A stretch of DNA of 9,336 nucleotides. It comes from Kiloniellales bacterium. Its GTDB lineage: Bacteria; Pseudomonadota; Alphaproteobacteria; Kiloniellales; JAKSDN01. Of the stretch, positions 1 through 8,300 are shown piece after piece. The notes under the pieces are model-generated. The model searched no databases. It had not been told where the DNA came from and saw only the letters and a program-made list of their open reading frames with translations. The first letter of the stretch is position 1, and each line of letters starts with the position of its first letter. A program made the position numbers and the translations under genes. Location: NCBI GenBank assembly GCA_022360075.1, contig JAKSDN010001297.1, forward strand, positions 1 to 9,336. The letters run 5' to 3'.

Positions 1-408
1 AAAGTTGTCGAGCGGCTCGGCCACGATCTCGCCGACGCGCATGCGCGGGTTGAGGGACGAATAGGGGTTTTGCAGGATCATCTGCATGTGCTGCCGGAGG
101 CGCCGGTTCTCCTCGTGCGGCAAGCCCACGATCGAGCGGCCGTCGAAAAGCACCTCGCCGTCGGTCAGCGCGATGAGCTGGAGCACGGCGAGGCCCGTGG
201 TCGACTTGCCGCAGCCGCTCTCGCCCACGAGCCCGAGCGTCTCGCCGCGCGTGACGCCGAAGCTGATGCCGTCGACGGCGCGCAGCGCGCGCTGCGGCCC
301 AGGCAGGAGCTTCGACAGCAGGCCCTTGGCGATCGGGTAGTGCTTGCGCAAACCGCGTACCTCGAGCAATGCCGTGGCCGCCGAGCTTGGCGTGAAGCCG
401 TCAGGCAT
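1..408 (-). CDS. Peptide-type ABC transporter ATP-binding protein, DppF/OppF-like (partial, 3' end off the left edge)
   Basis: This is the second ATPase subunit of an Opp/Dpp-type importer, which would power substrate import on the cytoplasmic face of the inner membrane. I translated it by hand: 136 codons read without a stop from ATG at 408 (reverse strand) to base 1, ending mid-gene. Visible parts are the leader motif [13 protein letters not shown] (about residues 13-25), the Walker A loop GESGCGKST (62-70) and the Q-loop region with Q113 followed by [10 protein letters not shown], typical of DppF/OppF. The long insert between the first strand and Walker A (residues about 26-43) also fits this subfamily. 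The ABC signature, Walker B and C-terminal domain lie outside the window. The start overlaps the stop of the upstream ATPase gene by 8 bases (401-408), which implies translational coupling. Substrate is unknown. Family assignment is firm; the exact start is likely. Confidence 0.93.
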   Translation of the reverse strand, partial: MPDGFTPSSAATALLEVRGLRKHYPIAKGLLSKLLPGPQRALRAVDGISFGVTRGETLGLVGESGCGKSTTGLAVLQLIALTDGEVLFDGRSIVGLPHEENRRLRQHMQMILQNPYSSLNPRMRVGEIVAEPLDNF

Positions 409-1432
409 GGAGATGGCACCTGGCGACATGCCGCGCGCCCACATCGACGGCGGGCGGCGCCTCGCGGCGGCAGACTTCCATGGCCTGTTCGCAGCGCGGA
501 TGGAAGGGACAGCCCGCCGGCATGGCGGCGAGATCAGGCACGCGCCCCTCGATGGCGAGCAGGCCGCCGCGCGGCGTGTCGGCCCGCGGCACCGAGCGGA
601 GCAGGCTGGCGGTGTAGGGATGTTGCGGCGCATCGAACAGATCGGCGGTCTCGGCGGTCTCGACGATCCGGCCGCCGTACATGACCAGAACCCGATGGCA
701 GGTCTCGGCCACGACGCCGAGGTCATGGGTGATGAACAGGACGCTCATGTGACGTGTGCGCTGAATTTCCCGCAGCAGGTCGAGGATCTGGAGCTGGATC
801 GTGACGTCCAGCGCCGTCGTCGGCTCGTCGGCGATCAGCAGGGAGGGCTCGCAGGCGAGCGCCATGGCGATCATCACCCGCTGCTGCAGACCGCCGCTGA
901 GCTGATGGGGGTAGTCGCGGGCGCGCTGCTCCGGATCGGCGATATGGACCGCCGCGAGCGCCGCATGGACACGCTGCGCGAGCGCGGCGCGGGACAAGTT
1001 CCCAAGCATGCTCTCGTGCAGGCGGATCGCCTCGGCGATCTGATCACCGACCCGCTTGACCGGGTTGAGCGAGGCCATCGGGTCCTGCCAGATCATCGCG
1101 ATCGCACGTCCGCGGATCGCGCGCATCTGGCGCTCGGACTTGGTCAGCAGCTCCTCGCCGTCGAGCCGGACGCTGCCGCCGACGATGCGTCCCGGCGGAT
1201 CGATCAGGCGCATCACCGACAGCGCCGTGAGTGTCTTACCGCTGCCCGACTCGCCGACGACGCCGAGGATCTCGCCGCGACGCAGATCGAAGCTCACGCG
1301 ATCGACCGCACGCACCTCGCCGTTATGCGTGAAGAAAGACGTGCTGAGATCCCGGACTTCCAGCAATGACGCTTCGGATCGACCACCGTCGGGCCCGCCT
1401 CCGGCCGGAGCAGTTTCGCCAAGGGACTCCAT
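401..1432 (-). CDS. Peptide-type ABC transporter ATP-binding protein, DppD/OppD-like
   Basis: This is a complete 343-residue ATPase, the usual length for DppD/OppD, and the first of two paired nucleotide-binding subunits. Visible motifs are Walker A GESGSGKT (60-67), Q-loop Q116 in [10 protein letters not shown], the ABC signature LSGGLQQR (178-185), Walker B LLIADEP (198-204) and the switch histidine H236 in ITHDLG. The C-terminal oligopeptide/dipeptide domain has HPYTASLL (271-278) and the four-cysteine set C308, C314, C321 and C339. From family knowledge, this cysteine set can bind an iron-sulfur cluster in homologous peptide-transporter ATPases. The signature reads LQQ where MRQ is commoner, a mild variation. 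The start at 1432 gives an N-terminal extension of about 22 residues before the conserved LLEVRDLS and has no strong ribosome site, so a start further in is possible. The gene is read divergently from its binding protein and permeases and overlaps the next ATPase gene by 8 bases. Confidence 0.95.
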   Translation of the reverse strand: MESLGETAPAGGGPDGGRSEASLLEVRDLSTSFFTHNGEVRAVDRVSFDLRRGEILGVVGESGSGKTLTALSVMRLIDPPGRIVGGSVRLDGEELLTKSERQMRAIRGRAIAMIWQDPMASLNPVKRVGDQIAEAIRLHESMLGNLSRAALAQRVHAALAAVHIADPEQRARDYPHQLSGGLQQRVMIAMALACEPSLLIADEPTTALDVTIQLQILDLLREIQRTRHMSVLFITHDLGVVAETCHRVLVMYGGRIVETAETADLFDAPQHPYTASLLRSVPRADTPRGGLLAIEGRVPDLAAMPAGCPFHPRCEQAMEVCRREAPPAVDVGARHVARCHLHA

Positions 1433-1595
1433 CGATTCAGATCCGACCGGTCATCGAAGCAGGACACGATTCCGTGGCTTAGGCTAGCACGCCTAGATTC
1501 ATATGCTAACCTACGGGAGGCGGCCGGTTCCGGCAGCGCCCATAAAACGATCCGCGGTCGCGGCAAAGACCATAACCGACATGGGAGGACACAAC
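1433..1595. promoter_or_regulatory. Divergent intergenic region of the importer (putative back-to-back promoters)
   Basis: The ATPase genes leave this stretch leftward and the binding protein and permeases leave it rightward, so both promoters should lie here. A short inverted repeat, TAGGC (1480-1484), six bases, GCCTA (1491-1495), sits near its middle. It places a TAGGC word on each strand. The word TAGGCT at 1480-1485 recurs at 5322-5327 just before ydbH, which could make it a -10-like element. I see no convincing -35 box for either direction, so the promoter positions and any operator role are guesses from layout. Confidence 0.4.
1583..1589 (+). promoter_or_regulatory. Ribosome binding site fixing a GTG start for the solute-binding protein
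   Basis: The sequence GGGAGGA lies seven to eight bases before GTG at 1596, an ideal Shine-Dalgarno arrangement. It decides against the in-frame ATG codons at 1503 and 1581, which would place the purine run inside the coding sequence and add residues in front of the Tat signal. Confidence 0.8.
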
Positions 1596-3164
1596 GTGAC
1601 CAAGCGACAGCAAAAGAGTCTTCGCGGCGTCTCCCGACGCTCATTCCTGCGCACGAGCGGCGCGCTCGGCGCCACGGCGATGGCAGGCGCGCTCCTGCCC
1701 GGTGCAAGAAGGGCGCAAGCGGCCGACCAGGAGTTCGATCTTTTCCGCGTCGCGATTTGGAGCGGCATGCCGAACCTCGACCCGGAGCAGAATTCGATCC
1801 GCACCTGCCTGATCGCCCAGAAGTGGCTTTTCGATCCCCTGGTCTGGCGCGACAAGGACAGCAACGCGCTCAGGCCCCATCTCGCCGAGGACTATTCCTT
1901 CATCGGCAACAACACCTGGCGCTTCAACATTCGTGAAGGCGTCAAGTTCCATAACGGCAAGCCGCTCACGGCGAGCTCGGTGAAATTCTCGATGGAGCGG
2001 CGCTTGGACGAGGCGCTGGCCTCGCCCCATCGCAAGTCCTTCCTGGACATCGCCGAGGTGAAGGTGGTCGATCAGCAGACGGTGGACTTCGTCTGCACCA
2101 ATCCCTTCCCCATGCTGCCGGCCTACTTCCCGGTCTTCAACATCATGGAGGAAGGCCATTACAGCGAGCACGACAAAGCGCACCTCGCGCTCAACCCGTT
2201 GGGCTCGGGACCATTCCGTCTGACCGAATTCAAGCCCGACGACATCCTGCGCGTCGAGCGCAACGACGACTACTGGGGTGGCATGCCGGCGATGAAAAGG
2301 GTCGAAGCGCCGGTGATTCCCGAGGACGCGGCCCGGGTCGCGGCCTTGTTGTCCGGCGAGATGCAGATCGCGCCGCGGCCGACGGTCGAGGATTTTCCGC
2401 GCATCAACGACAGCGGCGTCGCCAAGGTCGAGGCCAAGATCGGCAACCGCATCGTGCTCTCCGGCCTCAACTACGCGATGGCGCCCTTCGACAACAAGAA
2501 GGTGCGCCAGGCCGTCAACTACGCCGTCAATCAGGAGGAGATCGCCGAGGTCTACCTGAACGGCATGGGCGAGGTCATGGCGAGCGCCCTGCCCTCGACG
2601 GTGCCGGGCCACCATCCGGGCCTGACGCCTTACCCCTACGACCCGGCCATGGCCAAGCAGCTCTTGAAGGAGGCCGGCCTGCCGAACGGCTTCAAGACCC
2701 GGATCGAGACGGTGCCCGAATGGATGATCGCCGGCATCGAGGTCACGCAGGCCATCGCCAACCACCTGCGCGAGGTCGGCATCGAGGCCGAGATCCAGGT
2801 CTACGACGCTGGCACCATGGCTTCGCGCATCACCTCGCGCAAGGCGGGGCCGATGTACATGCTGAGCTGGGGCGGCAACAGCACCTTCGATGCCGACAGC
2901 TACCTGCAGCCGCTGTTCGGCAAGGGCGCCTTCTCCTGCAACGACATGCCGGAGATCGACGAGGCGGTGGCGCAGGGCCGCGCGACCGCGGACCAGAAGG
3001 AGCGCGTCGGGATCTATCAAAAGGCCTGCGAGACGATCCGGGAGGAAGCGCCCTGGGCGTTCTTGCACCTGCAGCCCAACACCTACGGCGTCAGCCTCGA
3101 CCACGACTGGAAGGCGCGGCCGGACGAGATGATTCCGCTCTGGTACGTCAACCGCACCGCCTGA
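1596..3164 (+). CDS. Peptide-type ABC transporter substrate-binding protein, family 5, Tat-exported
   Basis: This is the periplasmic receptor of the importer, 522 residues from a GTG start chosen for the strong ribosome site before it. The N-terminus is a twin-arginine signal: SRRSFLR at 13-19 (R14-R15), a hydrophobic stretch rich in Ala, Gly and Leu (about 20-35) and a probable cleavage site after AQA at 40-42. The body carries family 5 extracellular solute-binding features: the hallmark segment at 110-135 with REGVKFHNGKPL and FSMER, GSGPFRL (203-209), ERNDDYWGG (221-229) and a DAARVAALLSGEM stretch after it. The family binds peptides, nickel, heme precursors, opines or sugars, and ligand choice cannot be read here. 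The permease start follows 30 bases after the stop, so the three genes probably form an operon. A Tat signal implies export in a folded state, which is common in alphaproteobacterial members but differs from the Sec-exported E. coli DppA and OppA. Confidence 0.95.
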   Translation: MTKRQQKSLRGVSRRSFLRTSGALGATAMAGALLPGARRAQAADQEFDLFRVAIWSGMPNLDPEQNSIRTCLIAQKWLFDPLVWRDKDSNALRPHLAEDYSFIGNNTWRFNIREGVKFHNGKPLTASSVKFSMERRLDEALASPHRKSFLDIAEVKVVDQQTVDFVCTNPFPMLPAYFPVFNIMEEGHYSEHDKAHLALNPLGSGPFRLTEFKPDDILRVERNDDYWGGMPAMKRVEAPVIPEDAARVAALLSGEMQIAPRPTVEDFPRINDSGVAKVEAKIGNRIVLSGLNYAMAPFDNKKVRQAVNYAVNQEEIAEVYLNGMGEVMASALPSTVPGHHPGLTPYPYDPAMAKQLLKEAGLPNGFKTRIETVPEWMIAGIEVTQAIANHLREVGIEAEIQVYDAGTMASRITSRKAGPMYMLSWGGNSTFDADSYLQPLFGKGAFSCNDMPEIDEAVAQGRATADQKERVGIYQKACETIREEAPWAFLHLQPNTYGVSLDHDWKARPDEMIPLWYVNRTA

Positions 3165-3194
3165 CCGCACAGCAGCCGGGCCGGAACGGGAAGG

Positions 3195-4175
3195 ATGGGG
3201 CGCTACCTCGTCCAGCGCCTGCTCCACGCGATCGTGGTGATCTGGGGCGCCGCCACGCTGGTGTTCCTCATCCTTCACCTCTCCCCGGGCGACCCGGCGA
3301 TCAACCTGGTCGGCGAGAACGCCACGGAAGAGCAGTTCGAGCTGGTGCGCAAGTCGCTGGGCCTCGACCGGCCGCTGCACGAGCGCTACCTGACCTACCT
3401 GTCCGACTTGGCGCAGGGTGATCTCGGCGTCTCCTGGTTCGTCGGCCAGCCGACGCTGGACATGATGCGCGAACGTATCCCGGATACGGTCGAGCTCACC
3501 CTGGTCGCCGCCTTGCTCTGTATTCCGCTCGCGGTGCTGCTCGGCATCGTCGCGGCGGTCTTTCGGCGCACGCCGCTCGACTACCTGGCCAACGGCATCG
3601 CGCTCTTCGGCGTCTCGACCCCGAACTTCTGGCTCGGCGTCATGCTGATCCTGCTGTTCGCGGTCGAGCTGCGCTGGCTGCCGTCCTATGGGCGCGGACC
3701 GCTGTTCGGCGAGGCACTGGCGGCGCTCGGCTCGGGTGACGCCGATCCGCTCATTCAATGGGCTCGGCATATCGTGCTGCCGGCTGTGACGCTCGGCACG
3801 TTTCTGATGGCGCTGGTCACGCGTCTGACGCGCACCGACATCCTCGAGAACCTGAGCCGTCCCTACGTGAAAGTCGCCAGGGCCAAGGGCGCGGGGCCCT
3901 GGACCGTGATCTTCAGTCACGTGCTGCCGAACTCGCTGATCTCGGTGGTCACGATCATCGGCCTGGAGGTGGGCGCCCTGCTGGGCGGGGCGGTGGTGAC
4001 CGAGACGGTTTTCGCCTGGCCGGGCATGGGTCGCCTGATCGTCGAATCGATCCAGCGCCGGGACTATCCGGTGATCCAGGCCGGCGTGCTGCTGATCTCG
4101 TTCATCTTCGTGTTCGTCAACATCGTGATCGACCTCATCTACGTCTACCTCGATCCGCGAATCAGGCTCGGATGA
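3195..4175 (+). CDS. Peptide-type ABC transporter permease, DppB/OppB-like
   Basis: This is the first of two membrane subunits forming the channel in the inner membrane. It has 326 residues, near the usual DppB length. It begins MGRYLVQRLLHAI with a first membrane segment at about 9-29, followed by a periplasmic loop with the family words LSPGDPA (29-35) and LGLDRPLHERY (55-65). Further membrane segments lie at about 99-122, 134-157, 190-209, 249-270 and 296-318. The cytoplasmic coupling (EAA-type) loop is around 224-246, with ARAKGAG and HVLPN, and would dock onto one of the two ATPases. The C-terminus has FAWPGMGRL (273-281) and YVYLDPRIRLG, both characteristic of the DppB side. A purine-rich GGGAAGG directly precedes the ATG. 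Its stop overlaps the next start as ATGA, indicating coupled translation with the partner permease. Confidence 0.95.
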   Translation: MGRYLVQRLLHAIVVIWGAATLVFLILHLSPGDPAINLVGENATEEQFELVRKSLGLDRPLHERYLTYLSDLAQGDLGVSWFVGQPTLDMMRERIPDTVELTLVAALLCIPLAVLLGIVAAVFRRTPLDYLANGIALFGVSTPNFWLGVMLILLFAVELRWLPSYGRGPLFGEALAALGSGDADPLIQWARHIVLPAVTLGTFLMALVTRLTRTDILENLSRPYVKVARAKGAGPWTVIFSHVLPNSLISVVTIIGLEVGALLGGAVVTETVFAWPGMGRLIVESIQRRDYPVIQAGVLLISFIFVFVNIVIDLIYVYLDPRIRLG

Positions 4176-5044
4176 CCATGGAGACCGGCTTCATCCGCGT
4201 CTGGCGCGAGTTTCGCCGGAACTTCCTGGCCCAGCTGGGTGCCGGGATCTTCGCGCTGTTGCTGGCCATGGTGCTCTTCGCGCCCCAGATCGCGCCGCAC
4301 GACCCGGAGAAGTTCAATCTGCGCCACAGGAACCAGCCGCCGGTCTTCCTCGAGCAGGGCACTTGGGTCCATCCGCTGGGCACGGATGCCCACGGCCGCG
4401 ACGTCTTCAGCCGCATCGTCTACGGCGCGCGCGTGTCGCTCGGCATCGCGACCGCGGGCGTGCTGATCGCCGTCGCCGTCGGCGTCGTGCTCGGCATGCT
4501 GGCCGGCTACTACGGCGGGATCTGGGACACGCTGATCATGCGCTTCATCGACATCCTGCTGTCGATTCCGCTGATCCTGATGGCCCTCCTGGTCGTCGCC
4601 ATCCTCGGGCCGAAGATCGTTAACATCATCCTGGTCATGGGCGGCGTCGGCTGGATCTGGCACGCGCGCATCGTGCGCGGCAACGTGCTGCGCGTGCGCG
4701 AGGAGCAATATGTGCTGGCCGCCGTCAACCTCGGCACGACGCGCCTGCGCATCATGCGCCGACACCTGCTGCCCAATCTCCTGGCCCCGGTCCTGGTCAC
4801 CGCGACCATGCAGCTCGGCTACATGGTGATCCTGGAAAGCGGGCTCAGCTTCTTCGGCATCACCGGCTCGACGCTCTCCTGGGGCTGGGACATCGCCTTC
4901 GGCCGCAAATACCTGGGCACGGCCTGGTGGATCGCCTCCTTTCCGGGCCTCGCCATCTTCCTCACCGTGCTCAGCTTCAACCTGGTTGGCGACTTCCTGC
5001 GCGACGTCATCGACCCGCACAGCCGCCACGTGCCGGTGGGGTGA
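4172..5044 (+). CDS. Peptide-type ABC transporter permease, DppC/OppC-like
   Basis: This is the second membrane subunit of the importer, 290 residues from ATG at 4172. Another in-frame ATG at 4178 is equally usable. The N-terminal region FIRVWREFRRNFLAQLGAGI leads into the first membrane segment (about 22-40). It is followed by the DppC hallmark HPLGTDAHGRDVFSR (67-81) and YGARVSLGI. Later membrane segments lie at about 90-111, 125-146, 150-163, 203-223 and 253-275. The coupling loop is at about 180-202, with LAAVNLGTTRLRIMRRHLLPN. The C-terminus FNLVGDFLRDVIDPHSR (269-285) is typical of the subfamily. The start overlaps the stop of the DppB-like gene by four bases. No ATPase gene follows, because the two ATPases are on the opposite arm of the locus. 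It is the last gene of the rightward importer operon. Confidence 0.95.
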   Translation: MTMETGFIRVWREFRRNFLAQLGAGIFALLLAMVLFAPQIAPHDPEKFNLRHRNQPPVFLEQGTWVHPLGTDAHGRDVFSRIVYGARVSLGIATAGVLIAVAVGVVLGMLAGYYGGIWDTLIMRFIDILLSIPLILMALLVVAILGPKIVNIILVMGGVGWIWHARIVRGNVLRVREEQYVLAAVNLGTTRLRIMRRHLLPNLLAPVLVTATMQLGYMVILESGLSFFGITGSTLSWGWDIAFGRKYLGTAWWIASFPGLAIFLTVLSFNLVGDFLRDVIDPHSRHVPVG

Positions 5045-5047
5045 TCT

Positions 5048-5067
5048 GGGTCACGCGGACGTGGCCC
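5048..5067 (+). terminator. Weak hairpin just after the importer operon
   Basis: GGGTCAC (5048-5054) pairs with GTGGCCC (5061-5067) across a six-base loop, a seven-pair stem with one G-U pair, starting four bases after the permease stop. No T-run follows, so it would be an atypical intrinsic terminator. It may only be an mRNA-stabilising structure or chance. Confidence 0.25.
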
Positions 5068-5115
5068 TGGACTCTTGGTGAGCTTCGAGGATCGTACGAG
5101 GAGTAGCGCTGCATC

Positions 5116-5243
5116 ACCGTCGTGCGTCCTTCGAGACGCGCCCTTAGGGGCGCTCCTCAGGATGAGGTAAATCTTTGGTGGCATTGAGAAATGTCCTCAT
5201 CCTGAGGAGCCCGCGAAAGCGGGCGTCTCGAAGGACGCACGGT
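5116..5243. repeat. 128-bp nested palindromic repeat element (REP/MITE-like)
   Basis: Two long arms are inverted copies of each other. TGCGTCCTTCGAGACGC (5123-5139) matches in reverse GCGTCTCGAAGGACGCA (5223-5239), and GCTCCTCAGGATGAGG (5152-5167) matches in reverse CCTCATCCTGAGGAGC (5195-5210). Between the matched blocks each arm has its own small hairpin: GCGCCC-TTAG-GGGCGC (5138-5153) on the left and GCCCGC-GAAA-GCGGGC (5209-5224) on the right. These differ in sequence but both stay self-complementary. The central 27 bases (5168-5194) are unpaired and carry no reading frame. The TCCTTCGAGACGC and CTCAGGATGAGG cores resemble interspersed palindromes I recall from many alphaproteobacterial genomes (memory, not a search). 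The element lies between two operons reading the same way, so it could also affect read-through or mRNA decay. The flanks 5068-5115 and 5244-5318 show nothing recognisable. Confidence 0.85.
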
Positions 5244-5318
5244 AGTGGTCCAGTCCTTCCACTCTATCTCCCAATAGCTCCGACGACGTGGAGACCTAAC
5301 GCGTCACCGCTCCGACTC

Positions 5319-5345
5319 TGCTAGGCTCTCGGCAACGAGGGAGTC
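5319..5345 (+). promoter_or_regulatory. Possible -10 element and ribosome site upstream of ydbH
   Basis: The stretch TGCTAGGCT (5319-5327) could be a -10 region of the style seen in GC-rich alphaproteobacteria, but no clear -35 box is present. GAGGGAG (5337-5343) is a ribosome binding site close to ATG at 5346 and supports that start. The ribosome site is more secure than the promoter. Confidence 0.35.
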
Positions 5346-8300
5346 ATGGCCGGGGATCTGCAAGCATCGACCAAGAGGCGTCGCTGGCCGTTCGTCATCG
5401 CCGCCTTCCTGCTCCTGCTGGTGCTCCTGTCCGGCACGGCGGTGCTGTTGCGCACGGCCATTGCCGAACAGATCGCTATCGCCTTGCTAGAGCGGCGCGG
5501 GGTCGCGGCACCCGCGCTGCGGGTCGCAGAGCTGGGCGTGAGCCGAATTCGGATCGAAGAGCTTGCCCTCGGCACGGCCAAGGAACTGACGGCCGCGCAG
5601 ATCCAAGCCGACTACGATCTCGGCGGCCTGATCGCAGGAGATGGTCCCGAAGCTATCGCGCAAGTCACCATCGCCGGCGTGACCGCGCGTATCGACTTGA
5701 CCAGCGAGACGCCGATGCTGGGCAGCCTCCAGCCGCTGATCGAGGCAGGCGAAGCCGACGAACGGACGGGGCCCAGCGATGTCTTGCTGCCCAAGATTCT
5801 CCTGTCCGAGTTGCGCGTGGAGGCCGAGACACCGCTCGGCGCGATGACCGCGACGGCGAGTGGCGAGGCCGGATCGTCGGGTCCGGGGGCCGTGACGCTC
5901 GACCTGGCGACCACGGTCGAGAGCGCGCTGGGCCGGCTGAGCGGTAGAACGAGCCTGGTGCGCACGGCCGACGGCGCTCTGGACGGCCGCATCCTCATCG
6001 AGCAGGGCGCGCTCAGCCTGCCGGCCGAGCAGACCGGCGCCGCGGCGGAGATCGGCGGCCTGATCGGCACCATCGCCGTTTCCATGCCCCCGAACGGCTT
6101 TCCCGCGCTGGCCGCCGAGCTATCGCTGACCGACATCGGTCTCGAAGCCGGGCGCTTCCGGTCGGCCTCGCTGGACCTGGATGTGACGGAAAGCGACGTC
6201 GCCGCGGACGTCCAGGTGAACGCGGAAGACGATCTGCTCGCCTTGGCCCTCAAGGCGACGGTGAAGGACTATCTGGAGGCGCCGACGGCCAGCCTCGCAC
6301 TGACGTTCGAGGGCTCGAGCGAAGCCGCGCTGTTCGACCGCATCGCCTTGCCGCTGCGTCAAGGCCAGGGCCGGGTTGAACTCCAAGCGGCCGGTACGCT
6401 CGCCCCCTTCGCCGCATTCCTGAAGGCCGACCAAAGCAACGAGAACGCGGCAACGGCCGAAACGGCCATCGACTGGCTGGCGGCCGCGCGCCTCGACGGC
6501 CGTCTCGCGCTGCGCTTCGCGGAGATCGCCTATCCCGGACGCTTCCAAGGGCTGGCCGGCCGCCTCGCGCTCGACGCCTCGCTGCACGACCGAGGCCTGA
6601 GCCTGACGCTCGCCGCGGACGCCGATCTCCAGAACCGCCAGGCCGACCCCACGTGGCTGACCGACCTCGGTTTGCCGCCTCAAGCCTTGGACTGGCTGAG
6701 CAGCGGCGTCAGGTTTCGGTTGCCGCTGCGTGAAGGCCGTCCGGTCCGGATCACGCTGCAGCCCGACGACGATGGCCTGGGGCTCGCATTCGACGGCCTC
6801 GCCCAGCTCTGGACCGGCCTCGGCAACGATCAGCGCGGCCCGGCCGCGGCGCTCGAGGCGCGCGGCGAGCTCACGCTGGACGAGACTTTGGCGCTCAAGA
6901 CCCTGACCGTCCCCTCGCTGGCTCTGCGGGCGCGGGACATTGCGGCGGAAGGGCAGAGCCTCGGCGAGCTCACCTATCGCGGCGCGCTCTCGGGCGCGCC
7001 GAACGCGCTCGAGGCCCGCGGCGAATTGCGTGTCACGGGAGGGTCGCTTTCCTACGAGACGGTCAGGGCACGCGGCGTCGTGCTGCACGTGCCGGCGACC
7101 GCCGGCTACCTGAACGGCGCGCTGGAGCTGAGCCTGGACAAGCCGGCGAGGATCGAAGCGAAAGGCATCTCCCAACGCGGCGGGCCGGCCCTGACGGAAC
7201 CGATCGCCCTGACCCTGACCGAGGGCACGGTGATCTGGAGCCCGCCGAGCGCCGAAGGCACGGGCGGCGGCCGCCTGGCCCACGACATCGCTCTGGCGCC
7301 GACGCGCGTCGCCTTGTCAGCGCCCCAGGCGGAGGGCCCGCCGGTCCGCGTCGAAGCCGCGCTCGGTGCCGCACGCCTGCGCGGCGAGCAAGAGTTCGGC
7401 GCGACTTATCGCGGCCGGGCCGAGATGGCCGACAGCACCATCGACCTGCCCGACAAGCTGCTTCGCTTGGAAGGACTCAACCTGCGGGCCCGCTTCGAAG
7501 GACCGCCCGGTCTGCCGGTGACGACGAGCTTCAAGGTCGCCCGCGTCGTCGATCGCACGCTGCCCGCACGCCTGCCCATCGTCGCGGTCTCGGGCAGCCT
7601 GCGCCGCTCCGGTCAAAGGCTCCAGATCGAGGGCGAAGGCCGCTTCCCGGAAGTCGCGGCTCTGGGCGACGGCACGGCCATCGTCTTCACCGGCGACTAC
7701 GATGTGAAGCGCGGCGCCGGCCGACTGCAGGTCCAGCCCCTGCGCCTCGGCTTCAGCCCCGGCGCGCTGCAACCGCGTGATCTCATACCGGCGCTCGCGG
7801 AGCTCCGCGAAGTGGCCGGTCAGGCCGACCTCACGGGTGCCCTCGATTGGTCCAAGGACTCATTCCAGGGCGAGGCCAAGCTCGGCTTGAGAGACCTGTC
7901 GTTCAAGCGGCAGGAGGTCTCGGTCGAAGGGCTGGACCTGACGCTCGTGCTCGACCGTATTCAGCCTCTCTCCAGCCCGCCCGGTCAGCGCTTGCGCGTA
8001 CGGCGGGTCGAGACCGTCCTGCCGATCGAGACCATCGATGCCAGCTTTCACGTCCTGCCCGGCGCACCGGCCAAGGCCATGATCGAGCGCCTGAGCTTCG
8101 CGATGGCGGGTGGAAGCTTCGCCGTCGAAGATGTTCTGATCGACCCCGGCGGCGACAACTTCGAAGCCGAGCTGGCCGTGCTCGGCCTGGAGCTCGAAGA
8201 ACTCTTCCAGGCCCTCGAGATCGAGGGCCTTTCCGGTTCCGGCAAGCTGAGCGGCAGCCTGCCGGTCGCGATGGCGGGCGAGACCGTCGTCATTCGCGAC

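Noticed and set aside
344..1369. A 341-codon plus-strand frame opposite the DppD-like ATPase
   Set aside because: The minus strand here has every ABC ATPase motif in order. The plus frame is Arg/Asp/His-rich without domain features.
1503..1595. ATG at 1503 (or 1581) as the start of the binding protein
   Set aside because: The strong GGGAGGA ribosome site at 1583-1589 points to GTG at 1596, and the resulting N-terminus places the twin-arginine motif at residues 14-15, as expected for Tat signals.
1641..3920. A 759-codon open frame on the minus strand opposite the binding protein and first permease
   Set aside because: It is antisense to two well-supported genes. Its translation is a low-complexity run rich in Arg, Asp, Glu, His and Gln, as expected from the reverse of GC-rich codons, and matches no domain I know.
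3758..4171. A 138-codon upstream extension of the DppC-like permease
   Set aside because: It lies within the DppB-like gene in another frame and reads as Arg/Gly/Asp-rich noise. The real start is the ATGA overlap at 4172.
5116..5243. A CRISPR unit or tRNA-like structure in the palindromic region
   Set aside because: There is one inverted pair only, with no series of direct repeats and spacers, and no cloverleaf or anticodon arm can be drawn.
6120..7283. A 387-codon minus-strand frame inside ydbH
   Set aside because: It is a GC-driven shadow frame of ydbH, with Arg/Gln/Ala-rich composition and no recognisable motif or ribosome site.
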